In this document: positions 17,426 to 27,316 of the stretch, in pieces
Layout of the letters: the number at the start of each line of letters is the position of its first letter
How positions within the stretch are numbered: the first letter of the stretch is position 1
DNA from: JACKII01 sp963807085
GTDB lineage: Bacteria > Pseudomonadota > Alphaproteobacteria > Bin95
DNA: 64,000 nt
Reading direction: 5' to 3'
Assembly: GCA_963807085.1 (NCBI GenBank)
Contig: CAWEBB010000032.1
Span: 62,001-126,000 of the forward strand
Made by a program: the position numbers and the translations under genes
Notes under the pieces: model-generated
Databases searched by the model: none
Told to the model about the DNA's origin: nothing
What the model saw: only the letters and a program-made list of their open reading frames with translations

Positions 17426-18196
17426 TTAGGCTACCAGCCGCGAGACTTCCAAGACCGCGGCATCGAGCATCGCCAGTTGATCCGGCTCCGAAAGGCGATG
17501 GTCACCGCCTTTAACATACGTAATCCGCACATCCGTGCTGGCCAGCTTTTCCGCCAGCACCAGCGAGTCTTTCCACGGTACTGCATCGTCCTCCAGCCCG
17601 TGCAGAATGCGAACCGGCCCGGTGAACGGGTGCCCGTCTCCGCTCAACACCAGATTGTTCTTGCCGTCGTCCAGCAGCCTTTTCGTGATGATCTGGGGAT
17701 CGTCGGCGTAGGGCGTCGGCCGGCCCGTATGGCCCTGCGCGGCCAGTTCCGCGTGCTGCTCGGCTGAAAGCGATTCTTCCATCCGCAGCACGAAATCCGG
17801 CGCGGGCGCGATGCCGACCAGGCCCCGCACCCGCTCCGGCAGCATTTTTGCCAGCAACAGCATGATCCAGCCGCCCATGGACGAGCCGACCAGCACGTGC
17901 GGACCGGTGGTTCGGGCTCCAATGACGGCGGCGGCATCGCCCGCCCAGTCGGAAAGGCAGGCTTCGGCAAAAACGCCACCCGATTGGCCATGGCCGCGGT
18001 AGTCCAGTCTGGTGTATTGCTGGCCCCGTTCCTTGCACGTCGCCTCCAGATGCAGCGCCTTGCCGCCTTCCATGTCCGACATGAACCCGCCCAGAAACAC
18101 GACGCCGGGCAGCCGCGCGCCCGCGCCGCGGGGGGCGGTATAATGAAACGCGATCGGAACGCCGTCGCGGTCCAGAAAATCGGGTTGCCGGTTCAT
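17426..18196 (-). CDS. Alpha/beta-fold serine hydrolase
   Basis: 256-residue alpha/beta hydrolase with the nucleophile elbow GSSMGG (Ser106), an acid in HGLEDDAVPW and the catalytic His in GGDHRLS. LDYRGHGQSGG near 64-73 is the usual oxyanion-side loop. It resembles carboxylesterase/ABHD10-type thioesterases; the substrate is unknown. The start is the ATG giving MNRQPDFLDR; the longer open frame runs into the divergent glycosyltransferase gene. The M17 peptidase gene follows 20 bases downstream. Confidence 0.85.
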   Translation of the reverse strand: MNRQPDFLDRDGVPIAFHYTAPRGAGARLPGVVFLGGFMSDMEGGKALHLEATCKERGQQYTRLDYRGHGQSGGVFAEACLSDWAGDAAAVIGARTTGPHVLVGSSMGGWIMLLLAKMLPERVRGLVGIAPAPDFVLRMEESLSAEQHAELAAQGHTGRPTPYADDPQIITKRLLDDGKNNLVLSGDGHPFTGPVRILHGLEDDAVPWKDSLVLAEKLASTDVRITYVKGGDHRLSEPDQLAMLDAAVLEVSRLVA

Positions 18197-18236
18197 CGGT
18201 CTATCCAGAATGGCGGAATGTGCAGCAGAGGACATT

Positions 18237-19434
18237 ATGCCGGACCAGTCTAACACCGTCCCCGCGGAGGAAGCCACCGCCCGCTTGCCGCCCGGCGCGA
18301 CGATCCTGCAGGTGCTGCCGGCCATGGGAAACGGCGGCGTCGAGCGCGGCACGATCGAGGTGGCCCGGGCAATCGTCCAGGCGGGCGGGCGGGCGCTGGT
18401 CGCCTCTGCCGGCGGTCCGAACGTCGCCCGGATCGAGAGGGTGGGCGCTGAGCACGTCATGTTGCCGCTCGCGAGCAAGAACCCCGCGCGCATCATTGCA
18501 AACCGCCGGCGATTGCGACGGCTGATTGCAGAGCGGGACGTGTCGCTGGTGCACGCCCGCAGCCGTGCGCCGGCGTGGGCCGCCGGGCCGGCGGCGCGAC
18601 GGGCCGGCGTTCCGTTCGTCACGACCTTTCACGGCACCTACAACGAAGGCTTCTGGCTCAAAAAGCGGTACAACCGGATCATGGCCTCGGGTGATCGGGT
18701 CGTTGCCATTTCCGAGTTTATCGCTGGCCTGATCCGAGAACGCTATGGCACGCCGGACGAGCGCTTGCGAGGTGATCCACCGCGGCGCGGACCTGGATGT
18801 TTTCCGCCCGTCCGCCGTGGGGCCCGGCCGGTTGCTGGGGCTGCAGAACGCATGGGGCATTCATGAGTACACACGGGTGATCCTGCTTCCCGGCCGTCTG
18901 ACCCGCTGGAAGGGGCAGGGGGTGCTGATCGCGGCCTTGCCGGAATTGCGGCGGCGGCAGGACATTTCCGACGTGGCGGTGGTGCTTGCGGGCGATGCGG
19001 AGGGGCGGACCGACTACGTGGCCGAACTCCGGCGCCAGTGCTGCAAGCTCGGCCTGTCCGGCGGGCAGGTGGTCTTTGCCGGCCAATGCAACGACATGCC
19101 GGCCGCCATCATGCTGGCAGACGTGGTGGTCTCCGCCTCGATCGAGCCGGAGGCGTTCGGCCGGGTGATGGCGGAGGCCGGGGCTATGGGCAAGCCGGTT
19201 GTGGCTTCCGCTATCGGTGCGGCGCACGAAATCGTCGTGGCCGGTGAAACCGGCTGGCTCGTGCCGCCGGGCGAGCCCAAGGCAATGGCCGATGCGCTGG
19301 GCGCCGCCCTCAATTTGCCCGAGGCAAAGCGGGAAATCTTGGCTGCGCGGGCGATCGAGCGGGTGGCCTCCTCCTTTTCGGTCGAAGCGATGTGCGACAA
19401 GACCCTGGCCGTCTACCGCGAACTGATCGGGTAG
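18237..19434 (+). CDS. Glycosyltransferase family 4 (frameshifted in this sequence)
   Basis: GT-B fold GT4 glycosyltransferase of about 398 residues once the frame is joined, probably in LPS or capsule assembly at the inner membrane. The N-terminal half has ILQVLPAMGNGGVERGTIEV and FHGTYN. The C-terminal half has VILLPGRLTRWKGQGVLI and the EPEAFGRVMAEAGAMG retaining-transferase motif. The reading frame breaks at the GG at 18771-18772: removing one G restores DERLRVIHRGADLDVF. I chose ATG 18237 (AGAGGA upstream) over ATG 18210. It is followed 10 bases later by a GT9 gene, so the two work together. The break is either a pseudogene lesion or a sequencing error. Confidence 0.82.
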
Positions 19435-19444
19435 GGGCTGGCCG

Positions 19445-20383
19445 GTGCAGCGCATCCTCATCATCAAGCATTCGGCGCTTGGCGACATGGCGCTGGCGTT
19501 CGGGCCGATGCAGGCCATCCGCCGCGCCCATGCCGGCGCTCATCTCACCTTGCTGACCACCCGCGCGTTTGCCGGCCTCGCCCAGGCATCAGGCATTTTT
19601 GACGATGTGTGGATCGACGAGCGGCCAAAGATATGGAGGGTCGCTGAGGTGCTCTCCCTGCGCCACCGCCTGCGCGAAGGGCGGTTCGAGCGGGTCTATG
19701 ACCTGCAAACATCGAGCCGGACTGGCTGGTACTTCCGCCTGTTCTGGCCAGGACCATGGCCCGAGTGGTCCGGCATCGCCAAAGGCTGCTCGCACCCGCA
19801 TCGCGATCCCGCGCGCGACACCAGGCACGTGGTGGAGGCGCGGGCCGGCCAGCTCGCCGATACGGGCATCGAGGCAACGCCGCTCTCCGACCTCTCATGG
19901 TGGCGGTCGGATATCGCGCATCTGGGCCTGCCTCTGCGCTATGCGGTGTTGTTGCCAGGCGGGGCGGCGCACCGGCCGGAAAAGCGCTGGCCTGCTGCGT
20001 CCTTTGCGGAGACCGCGGTGCGGTTGGCGGCGGCCGGCGTGACGCCCGTCGTCGTGGGCGCGACGCCCGAGGCCGCCGAAGCCCGCACCATCCAAAACGC
20101 ATGCGCGGAAGCGATCGGCCTGATCGGCCGGACCTCTTTGTTGGAGCTTGGCTCCGTCATGCGCGGTGCGGCGCTGGTCGTCGGCAACGACACCGGCCCG
20201 ATGCACATCGCGGCGCTGGTCGGCACGCCGGTCGTCGTGCTGTTCGGCAGCGACTCCGATCCCGCCCTGAACCGCCCGCGCGCGCCCGCATCGGCTTGGC
20301 CGCCGCGCATATTAAGAGAAAAGAGCTTGACGGACCTGCCTGTGAGCGCTGTTTGGCGGGAAATCAGCGACATTCTGGGCTGA
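19445..20383 (+). CDS. Glycosyltransferase family 9 (heptosyltransferase-like)
   Basis: 312-residue GT9 enzyme of the ADP-heptose:LPS heptosyltransferase family. The GTG start gives QRILIIKHSALGDMALAFGPMQAI. LLPGGAAHRPEKRWPAASFAE is the central substrate region, and VVGNDTGPMHIAALVGTPVVVLFG is the C-terminal donor-site signature. It is cotranscribed with the GT4 gene just upstream. It probably transfers a heptose or related sugar to the lipid A core; acceptor and linkage cannot be read from sequence. Confidence 0.9.
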   Translation: MQRILIIKHSALGDMALAFGPMQAIRRAHAGAHLTLLTTRAFAGLAQASGIFDDVWIDERPKIWRVAEVLSLRHRLREGRFERVYDLQTSSRTGWYFRLFWPGPWPEWSGIAKGCSHPHRDPARDTRHVVEARAGQLADTGIEATPLSDLSWWRSDIAHLGLPLRYAVLLPGGAAHRPEKRWPAASFAETAVRLAAAGVTPVVVGATPEAAEARTIQNACAEAIGLIGRTSLLELGSVMRGAALVVGNDTGPMHIAALVGTPVVVLFGSDSDPALNRPRAPASAWPPRILREKSLTDLPVSAVWREISDILG

Positions 20384-20465
20384 TTTTGGTCGTTTTCCTT
20401 GCCCTCCATGCCGCGCTGCACCAAATTACACCTTTTCCTTACCCAACCGAAACGGAGCCACTTCA

Positions 20466-22424
20466 ATGCCGGATTCCGCATTGCATCAGGTCACGATTAC
20501 GCTGCCGGATGGCGCGACTCGCGCCTATGCGGCCGGCACCACCGTGGCTGATGTTGCCGCGTCTATCTCCAAGAGCCTGGCCAAAAAGGCGATCGCCGCC
20601 AAAATCAATGGCAAGGTCCGCGATCTCGCGACGCCGCTCGACCATGACGCGAACGTCGCGATTTTGACCCGCGACGACGAGGACGCGCTCGAACTGATCC
20701 GGCACGACGCCGCGCATGTGATGGCGGAGGCGGTGCAGGAACTTTACCCCGGCACCCAAGTTACGATCGGCCCGGCGATCGAGCACGGCTTCTATTACGA
20801 CTTCGCCCGCGACGAGCCGTTCACGCCCGAAGACCTCGAAAAGATCGAGGCCAAGATGCACGATATCATCAAGCGGGATGAGGCCATAGAGCGCGAGGTT
20901 TGGGACCGGGACGAGGCGATCAAGCATTTCGAGGCCATGGGCGAAGCTTTAAGGCCGAATTGATCCGCGATCTGCCAGAGAGCGAGGACATTTCGATCTA
21001 TCGCCAGGGCGAGTGGCACGACCTGTGCCGCGGCCCGCACATGCCGTCCACCGGCCATGTCGGCACGGCGTTCAAGCTGCAGCGGTTGGCGGGCGCCTAC
21101 TGGCGCGGCGATTCGCAACCGCGCGCAGCTACAGCGCATCTACGGCACGGCCTGGCGCAACGAAAAGGAACTGAAGGCTTATCTGACCCAGTTGGAGGAG
21201 GCCGCGAGGCGCGACCATCGCCGCCTGGGCCGCGAAATGGACCTGTTCCACCTGCAGGAGGAAGCGGTCGGCAGCGTGTTCTGGCACCCGAAGGGCTGGA
21301 CGGTGTACCGGCTGTGCGAAGAATACATGCGCCGGCGCCTGGAAGACGGCGGCTATGTCGAGGTAAAGACGCCGCAGCTGATCGACCGCGTGCTCTGGGA
21401 GCGCTCCGGCCACTGGGAAAAATTCCGCGAGCACATGTTCATCGCCGAGACCGAGGACGAGCGTGTGCTTGCCGTGAAGCCAATGAATTGCCCCGGCCAT
21501 GTCCAGATCTTCAATCAGGGCGTGAAGAGTTACCGCGACCTGCCCCTGCGCATGGCGGAGTTCGGCTCGTGCCACCGCAACGAGTCCTCTGGCTCCATGC
21601 ACGGCATCATGCGCGTGCGGGCGTTTACCCAGGACGACGCGCATATCTTCGCGACGGAAGACCAGATTACGGACGAAACCCGCATCTTTTGCGAGTTGCT
21701 GCTGTCGGTCTACAAGGATTTCGGCTTTGAGGACGTGGTGGTCAAATTCTCGGACCGGCCGGAAATCCGCGTCGGCGAGGATGCCGTCTGGGACAAGGCC
21801 GAAGGCGCGCTGCGCGACGCGATCGAGGCGGTTGGCCTGTCGTATACGATGAACCCGGGCGAAGGCGCCTTCTATGGCCCCAAGCTGGAATTCGTGCTGA
21901 AGGATGCCATCGGCCGCGACTGGCAGTGCGGCACGTTCCAGGTGGACTTCGTGCTGCCGGAGCGGCTTGATGCCAGCTATGTGGGCGAGGACGGCGAGAA
22001 GCATCGCCCGGTCATGCTGCACCGCGCGATCCTCGGCTCGTTCGAGCGGTTCCTCGGCATCCTGATCGAGAACTATGCCGGCCGCTTCCCGCTCTGGCTG
22101 GCGCCGGTGCAGACGGTGGTGGCGACCATCACCAGCGACGCCGACGCCTATGCCGGGCAGGTGGCCGCCGCTTGCACCAGGGCCGGCCTGCGCGTTGAGA
22201 CCGATCTGCGCAACGAAAAGATCAACTACAAAGTGCGCGAGCATTCGGTGACGAAGGTGCCGACCATGCTGGTCGTCGGCCGGCGGGAGGCCGAGCAGGG
22301 AACCGTGGCGCTGCGGCGACTGGGTGGCAAGGACCAGGAAGTGTTGCCGCTAGACCAGGCGATCGCGTCCCTGGTGGACGAGGGACGCATGCCCGATGGC
22401 GGGAAGCCAGACGGAGAAGGTTAG
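20466..22424 (+). CDS. thrS: Threonyl-tRNA synthetase (two compensating frameshifts in this sequence)
   Basis: Class II threonyl-tRNA synthetase, about 652 residues overall. N-terminal TGS domain (VTITLPDGATRAYAAGTTVADVA), editing domain (HDAAHVMAEAV, GPAIEHGFYYDF), catalytic core (VKPMNCPGHVQIF, RMAEFGSCHRNESSG, PVMLHRAILGSFERF) and C-terminal anticodon-binding domain are all present. The frame is lost near 20948-20950, where a TTT run needs one more base (EAFKAELIRDLPE), and regained at 21116, where an extra C breaks GDSNRAQLQRIYG. The two shifts cancel, and all conserved residues lie on the joined frame. For an essential enzyme, assembly errors are likelier than inactivation. Confidence 0.93.
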
Positions 22425-22428
22425 GCTG

Positions 22429-22875
22429 ATGGTTGTTAGACGAACTGGTACGCCCTGGAAGCCTCCCCGCGAGTATTCGAAGGAGCTGTCCGGGCTGACG
22501 GTCAATCTACTGGTGCGGGATATCCCGCGGGCAACCGCGTTCGCGCGCGAGGTGTTGCGGGCGCGCGTGATCTATGAAGACCCGGACTTTGCGGCCTTGG
22601 AGGCGCCGAGGGAAACACGCGGGGCCAAATGGTGCCTGCATGCCGACCACACCTATGGCGACCACCCGCTATTCGGGTCGTTGGAGGCCACAGGGGTCCG
22701 AGGTATCGGCGCCGAGTTCCGCCTGATGGGACTCAATCCGGATGCGGCGGAAGCGCGGGCCCGCGCGGGCGGGTATGATGTTCTAGCCGGCTGTCTGGAC
22801 AAGCCGCACGGGATGCGAGAAGCCTATCTGCTCGACCCGGACGGCTATTGCTGGGTTCCAGCCGTTGTGTCCTGA
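22429..22875 (+). CDS. VOC (glyoxalase/bleomycin-resistance fold) family protein
   Basis: 148-residue single-domain vicinal-oxygen-chelate protein. LTVNLLVRDIPRATAFAREVL forms the first beta-alpha-beta unit; ADHTYGDHPLF and REAYLLDPDGYCWVP supply likely metal and fold positions. The substrate is unknown. I chose ATG 22429 because GGAGAAGG is about nine bases upstream; an in-frame ATG at 22396 overlaps the end of thrS. It sits between thrS and infC, genes often close together, and may be cotranscribed with thrS. Confidence 0.82.
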   Translation: MVVRRTGTPWKPPREYSKELSGLTVNLLVRDIPRATAFAREVLRARVIYEDPDFAALEAPRETRGAKWCLHADHTYGDHPLFGSLEATGVRGIGAEFRLMGLNPDAAEARARAGGYDVLAGCLDKPHGMREAYLLDPDGYCWVPAVVS

Positions 22876-23073
22876 GTCGTGGAAACGGAGCGGTGGAAAC
22901 GCCCCTTGCGCGGTTTTTATTCTGCGCTAATTTTAGACAGGTAGGTTTGAGGAGGTTTGCCGCCGGCGCTGAAGGCGGCGGTAGGCTTGGGTTACAACAG
23001 AGTCCCGAAGCGGCTTCAGCTTGAAGCGGCAGGACCTAACAAGTGGAGATGCCTCATAGCAAGAGGAACGAAC

Positions 23074-23592
23074 ATGGCGCCGCCGGTGAAGGACGGGCCG
23101 AAAGTGAACAGCGACATTGTGGCGCGCTTGGTCCGCCTGGTCGGTGCTGACGGTGAAATGATGGGCGTGTTCAAGCTGGATGACGCCCTGCGTGAAGCGG
23201 ATCGGTCGGGCCTTGATTTGGTCGAGGTTTCACCGAACGCCGAACCGCCGGTTTGCAAAATTTTGGACTATGGTCGCTATAAGTACGAGGCTCAAAAGAA
23301 AAAGAACGAGGCTCGGAAAAAGCAAAAAGTGATCGAAGTCAAAGAGATCAAGCTGCGGCCGGCGATCGAGCAGCACGACTACGACGTGAAAATGAAGGCG
23401 GTGCGCAAGTTCTTGGGCGAGGGCGACAAGGTGAAAGTCACCCTGCGCTTCCGTGGCCGTGAGATGGCCCACCAGGACTTGGGGATGAAGGTGCTGGAAC
23501 GGGTTCGGGATGAGTTGGGCGACGAAGTGAAGGTCGAGCAGAATCCCAAAATGGAAGGGCGCCAGATGACCATGGTGATGGCGCCGCGTTAG
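23074..23592 (+). CDS. infC: Translation initiation factor IF-3
   Basis: 172-residue IF-3, which binds the 30S subunit, checks the start codon and initiator tRNA and prevents 50S joining. The N-terminal domain has VRLVGADGEMMGVFKLDDAL and VCKILDYGRYKYE, followed by a Lys-rich linker. The C-terminal domain (IKLRPAIEQHDYDVKMK, VTLRFRGREMAHQDLG) is intact. Start ATG gives MAPPVKDGPKVN after AAGAGGAA; the open frame upstream is the 198-base leader, in which I see no gene. Unlike most bacteria it is not followed by rpmI and rplT: a terminator and an opposite-strand gene come next. Confidence 0.97.
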   Translation: MAPPVKDGPKVNSDIVARLVRLVGADGEMMGVFKLDDALREADRSGLDLVEVSPNAEPPVCKILDYGRYKYEAQKKKNEARKKQKVIEVKEIKLRPAIEQHDYDVKMKAVRKFLGEGDKVKVTLRFRGREMAHQDLGMKVLERVRDELGDEVKVEQNPKMEGRQMTMVMAPR

Positions 23593-23647
23593 CGTTTCCA
23601 CGTTTCTGCCCCGCGCGGTTGTCCACACGCGAGGCGGCGAAACAAAA

Positions 23648-23685
23648 GACGCCCTGCACCAGAGAAGGTTGCAGGGCGTCTTTTT
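23648..23685. terminator. Bidirectional rho-independent terminator between infC and the oxidoreductase gene
   Basis: Perfect 11-base stem GACGCCCTGCA (23648-23658) with TGCAGGGCGTC (23670-23680), 11-base loop, A-tract on the left and TTTTT on the right. It serves both convergent genes and confirms that infC transcription ends here. Confidence 0.92.
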
Positions 23686-23688
23686 GAT

Positions 23689-26600
23689 TTACTCCGCCGC
23701 CATTGCGGTTGCGGCGCCTGGGTTGCGGAAGTTCTGCCACAGCGCCGTCTCATTCGCCTTGGCGTCTTCGATATGGCGGAGCTTGACGTGGCCGTAGCCG
23801 CGGATGTGCTCTGGGATGTTGGCAATCTCCACCGCGTAGCGAAGGTTGTCCCTCGACAGCGAAGCCAGCAGGTTGTCGACCGATTTTTCGTACTCAGCGA
23901 TCAGTTGGCGTTCCGTTTTGCGCTCTTCCGTTCGCCCGAAAACGTCCAGAGGCGTGCCGCGCAGGAAGCGCATTTTGGCCAGCAGGCCGAACGTCTTCAG
24001 CATTCTCGGCCCGTATTTCTTCTTCTGCGGCTCGCCCGTGACCGGATCGGTCTTGGAAAGCAGCGGCGGCGCCAGGTGGAATTCCAGCTCGTAGTCGCCT
24101 TCGAATTGGGCCGCCACCGACTCCAGGAACTCCGGCCGGGAATAAAGGCGCGCAACCTCGTATTCGTCTTTGTAGGCCAGCAGCTTGAAATAATATTTGG
24201 CAACAGCCTTACTGAGCTCGTCGCCAAGCCCTTTCGCCCGCTCCGCTTCCCGAACTTTTTCGACCAGCCGCTTGTACCGCTTGGCGTAGCCTGCGTTTTG
24301 GTAGTCGGTCAGGAATGCGACTCGGCGGGCAACGATCTCGTCCAGGCTTTGATGGAGGGTTTCGGCAATATCCGGCTGGTCCGGAGCCTTCTCGCCACCC
24401 AACACACCCATGACCATGCCAAGATTGGCGGCGGCGGCACGGCCCCAGTTGAACGCCTTCTTGTTCGCGTCGATGGCGATTTCGTTCAACTCGATCGCCC
24501 GCATGATGGACTCGACGGACAGCGGAATCATGCCCTTCTGAAAGGCAAAGCCCATCATGAACATGTTGGTCGCGATGCTGTCGCCCATCAGGCGCGTGGC
24601 GATGTCGGTCGCGTCCATAAAATCGACTTGGTCCTCGCCGGCGGCGCTGGTGATCCGGCCCTTGATCTCGTCGGTAGGGAAGCGGAAATCGGGATTGCGG
24701 GTGAAGTCGCCGGTAAAGGTGCGGTGACTGTTCACCACCGCCTTGCTCTCGCGCGTCAGCTTAGAGACCGTATCCGCCTGCCCGGAGACGACCAGGTCGC
24801 AGCCGATCAACGCGTCCGCGCCGCCGCTCGCGATCCGGACCGCGTGCAGGTCCTCCGGCCTGTTGCCGATGCGCAGATGGCTCCATACCGCGCCGCCCTT
24901 CTGGGCGAGCCCGGTCATGTCCATGGCGGTAGAGGCCTTGCCTTCCAGGTGCGCCGCCATAGAGATCAGGGCGCCGATGGTAATAACACCCGTGCCGCCG
25001 ATCCCCGTGACGACGATGCCGTACGGCTTATCCAGGGACGGAATGTCGGGTACCGGCAGCAGATGCGGCGGCTCGGCGTTCTGCACGCCCATGGACTTGC
25101 GCGGCTGGCCGCCTTTCACCGTCACGAAGGACGGGCAGAAGCCGTTGACGCAGGAATAATCCTTGTTGCAGGAGGACTGATCGATCATCCGCTTGCGGCC
25201 GAATTCCGTTTCGACCGGCACGACCGAAACGCAATTCGATTTGACGCCACAATCGCCGCAGCCTTCACAAACGGCCTCATTGATGAAGATGCGCTGGTCC
25301 GGATCGGGGAACTGGCCCCGTTTGCGGCGGCGGCGTTTCTCGGCGGCGCAGGTCTGCACATAGACAATTGCGGTGACGCCTTCGATGTCACGCAACTCCC
25401 GCTGCACCTGGTCCAGCTCTGCCCGCTCGTGAACCTTTGTTCCTGGAGGCCAATTGGCATTCGCGGGCAACTCTTCCTTCTCATCGGCAACGATGGTGAC
25501 GCGTTTCGCCCCTTCCGCCCAAACCTGGTGAGCGATAGCGACAGGGTCCAGCGGGCCGTCATGGCTCTGCCCGCCGGTCATGGCGACCGCGTCGTTGTAG
25601 AGGATCTTGTAGGTAATGTTGGTTCCGGCCGCGACCGCCGCCCGGATGGCCAGCAAGCCGGAGTGATAGTAGGTGCCATCGCCCAGGTTCTGGAACAGGT
25701 GCTTGGTGGTGACAAAGGGCGCCTGACCGGTCCAGTTGGCCCCCTCGGCGCCCATATGGGTGAAGCCCAGCGTCTCCCGGTCCATCCACATGGCCATGTA
25801 GTGGCAGCCGATACCCGCGCCGGCGCGCGAGCCCTCCGGTACCTTGGTTGAGGTATTGTGCGGGCAGCCCGAGCAGAAATAGGGCGTGCGAACCATGCTG
25901 GGCGGCTGGTTGCCGCCGGTGGCGCTCGCGACCGCTTCCAGCCTGGAGAGCCGCTCGCCGATACGCGCGCGGATAGCGCCCGGCACCGCGTCCGTATCCA
26001 GCAGTTGCGCGATGGCCCGGGCGACCATGCTCGGGGTCAGTTCGCCATTGCTTGGAAATAACGGCGCGCCCTGTGCGTCAGTCTTGCCCAAAATGTCGGG
26101 CCGACGGTCGGCGGGCATGCTGTAAAGGGCGTCTTTCAACTGCCATTCCATCAAAGAGCGCTTCTCTTCGACGACCAGCAAGGTCTCAAGGCCCGAGGCA
26201 AACGCCCGCGCGCCCTCCGTCTCCAGCGGCCAGGTCATGGCCACTTTATAAATGCTGAGGCCGATTTCCGCCGCGGTGGCTTCGTCGATGCCCAGTTCAT
26301 CCAACGCCTGCCGAACATCCAGATAGGATTTGCCCGTGGTGACGATGCCGATGCGGCGGCGCGGCCCGCTCCAAATCACCCGGTCCAGTCGGTTGGCGCG
26401 GGCATAGGCGAGCGCGGCCGGCAATTTGTATTTGTGCAGCAGTTCTTCGAGCGCCAGGAACTCGGCCACGATCAGCTTCGAGTTCAGGCCGCCTTCCGGC
26501 ATTTCGAAATCCGCCGGGATGATCGGCCGGATGCGGTCCGGGTCGATACTGACCGTCGCCGCGCTGTCGACCGTTTCGCCGATGCACTTGAAGCCGGCCC

Positions 26601-27213
26601 AGAGACCGGAGAACCGGCTCATGGCGAAGCCGTGCAGGCCCATATCCAGGAATTCCTGCACCCCTGCGGGCGCCAGCACCGGAATATGGGCATCTATGAA
26701 GGCGAACTCGCTTTGGTGGGCGGTGGTGGAGGACTTGGCCATATGGTCGTCCCCCGCAAACGCGAGCACGCCGCCGTGCTGCAGAGTGCCGGCGGCATTG
26801 GCGTGCTTCAGGGCATCGCCGGACCGGTCCACGCCCGGCCCCTTGCCGTACCAAATGCCGAACACGCCGTCATATTTGCCGTCGCCCCAAAGGCCCGCTT
26901 GCTGCGAGCCCCAGACGGCGGTCGCGGCCAGGTCCTCGTTGACGCCCGGTCGGAACAGGATCTGGTGCTCTTTCAGATGCTTTTGCGCCCGCGTCAGTTG
27001 CTGATCGTAGCCGCCAAGCGGAGAGCCGCGGTAGCCGGTGATGAAGCCGGCGGTGTTGAGGCCGGTCTTCACATCCCGTCGATGCTGATCGAGCGGCAGC
27101 CGTACCAGCGCCTGGGTGCCGGTCATGAAAACATGGCCGCTCTCGGCGGTGTATTTATCGTCCAGGGAAACGTTCGATAGCTTGGTAGCAAGCGCGGCGG
27201 TGCCGTTTGCCAT
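23689..27213 (-). CDS. Indolepyruvate ferredoxin oxidoreductase, fused alpha/beta subunits
   Basis: 1174-residue single-chain IorAB-type enzyme that oxidatively decarboxylates aryl pyruvates to acyl-CoA with ferredoxin. An N-terminal pyrimidine-domain-like part carries TGYRGSPLGGYDQQL. A thiamine-diphosphate region around 430-600 includes CSGCPHNTS, GIGCHYMAMWMD and LYNDAVAMTGGQ. A Cys cluster around 640-700 (CEGCGDCGVKSNC, CNKDYSCVNGFCP) binds [4Fe-4S]. The gamma domain starts near 730 with VTGIGGTGVITIGALI. Length and order match the fused proteobacterial type used in aromatic amino acid breakdown. Start ATG at 27213; it is divergent from the LLM oxidoreductase gene with a 103-base gap. Confidence 0.95.
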   Translation of the reverse strand: MANGTAALATKLSNVSLDDKYTAESGHVFMTGTQALVRLPLDQHRRDVKTGLNTAGFITGYRGSPLGGYDQQLTRAQKHLKEHQILFRPGVNEDLAATAVWGSQQAGLWGDGKYDGVFGIWYGKGPGVDRSGDALKHANAAGTLQHGGVLAFAGDDHMAKSSTTAHQSEFAFIDAHIPVLAPAGVQEFLDMGLHGFAMSRFSGLWAGFKCIGETVDSAATVSIDPDRIRPIIPADFEMPEGGLNSKLIVAEFLALEELLHKYKLPAALAYARANRLDRVIWSGPRRRIGIVTTGKSYLDVRQALDELGIDEATAAEIGLSIYKVAMTWPLETEGARAFASGLETLLVVEEKRSLMEWQLKDALYSMPADRRPDILGKTDAQGAPLFPSNGELTPSMVARAIAQLLDTDAVPGAIRARIGERLSRLEAVASATGGNQPPSMVRTPYFCSGCPHNTSTKVPEGSRAGAGIGCHYMAMWMDRETLGFTHMGAEGANWTGQAPFVTTKHLFQNLGDGTYYHSGLLAIRAAVAAGTNITYKILYNDAVAMTGGQSHDGPLDPVAIAHQVWAEGAKRVTIVADEKEELPANANWPPGTKVHERAELDQVQRELRDIEGVTAIVYVQTCAAEKRRRRKRGQFPDPDQRIFINEAVCEGCGDCGVKSNCVSVVPVETEFGRKRMIDQSSCNKDYSCVNGFCPSFVTVKGGQPRKSMGVQNAEPPHLLPVPDIPSLDKPYGIVVTGIGGTGVITIGALISMAAHLEGKASTAMDMTGLAQKGGAVWSHLRIGNRPEDLHAVRIASGGADALIGCDLVVSGQADTVSKLTRESKAVVNSHRTFTGDFTRNPDFRFPTDEIKGRITSAAGEDQVDFMDATDIATRLMGDSIATNMFMMGFAFQKGMIPLSVESIMRAIELNEIAIDANKKAFNWGRAAAANLGMVMGVLGGEKAPDQPDIAETLHQSLDEIVARRVAFLTDYQNAGYAKRYKRLVEKVREAERAKGLGDELSKAVAKYYFKLLAYKDEYEVARLYSRPEFLESVAAQFEGDYELEFHLAPPLLSKTDPVTGEPQKKKYGPRMLKTFGLLAKMRFLRGTPLDVFGRTEERKTERQLIAEYEKSVDNLLASLSRDNLRYAVEIANIPEHIRGYGHVKLRHIEDAKANETALWQNFRNPGAATAMAAE

Positions 27214-27316
27214 AGCGTGGCTCTCGTCCGGTTAGGTCAGGAATTGGTTTTCAATATAGGCATTTTGACCCGAGGAGGGTACCGTTCATTCAACATCAAA
27301 TCAAAGGAAGCCTCGA

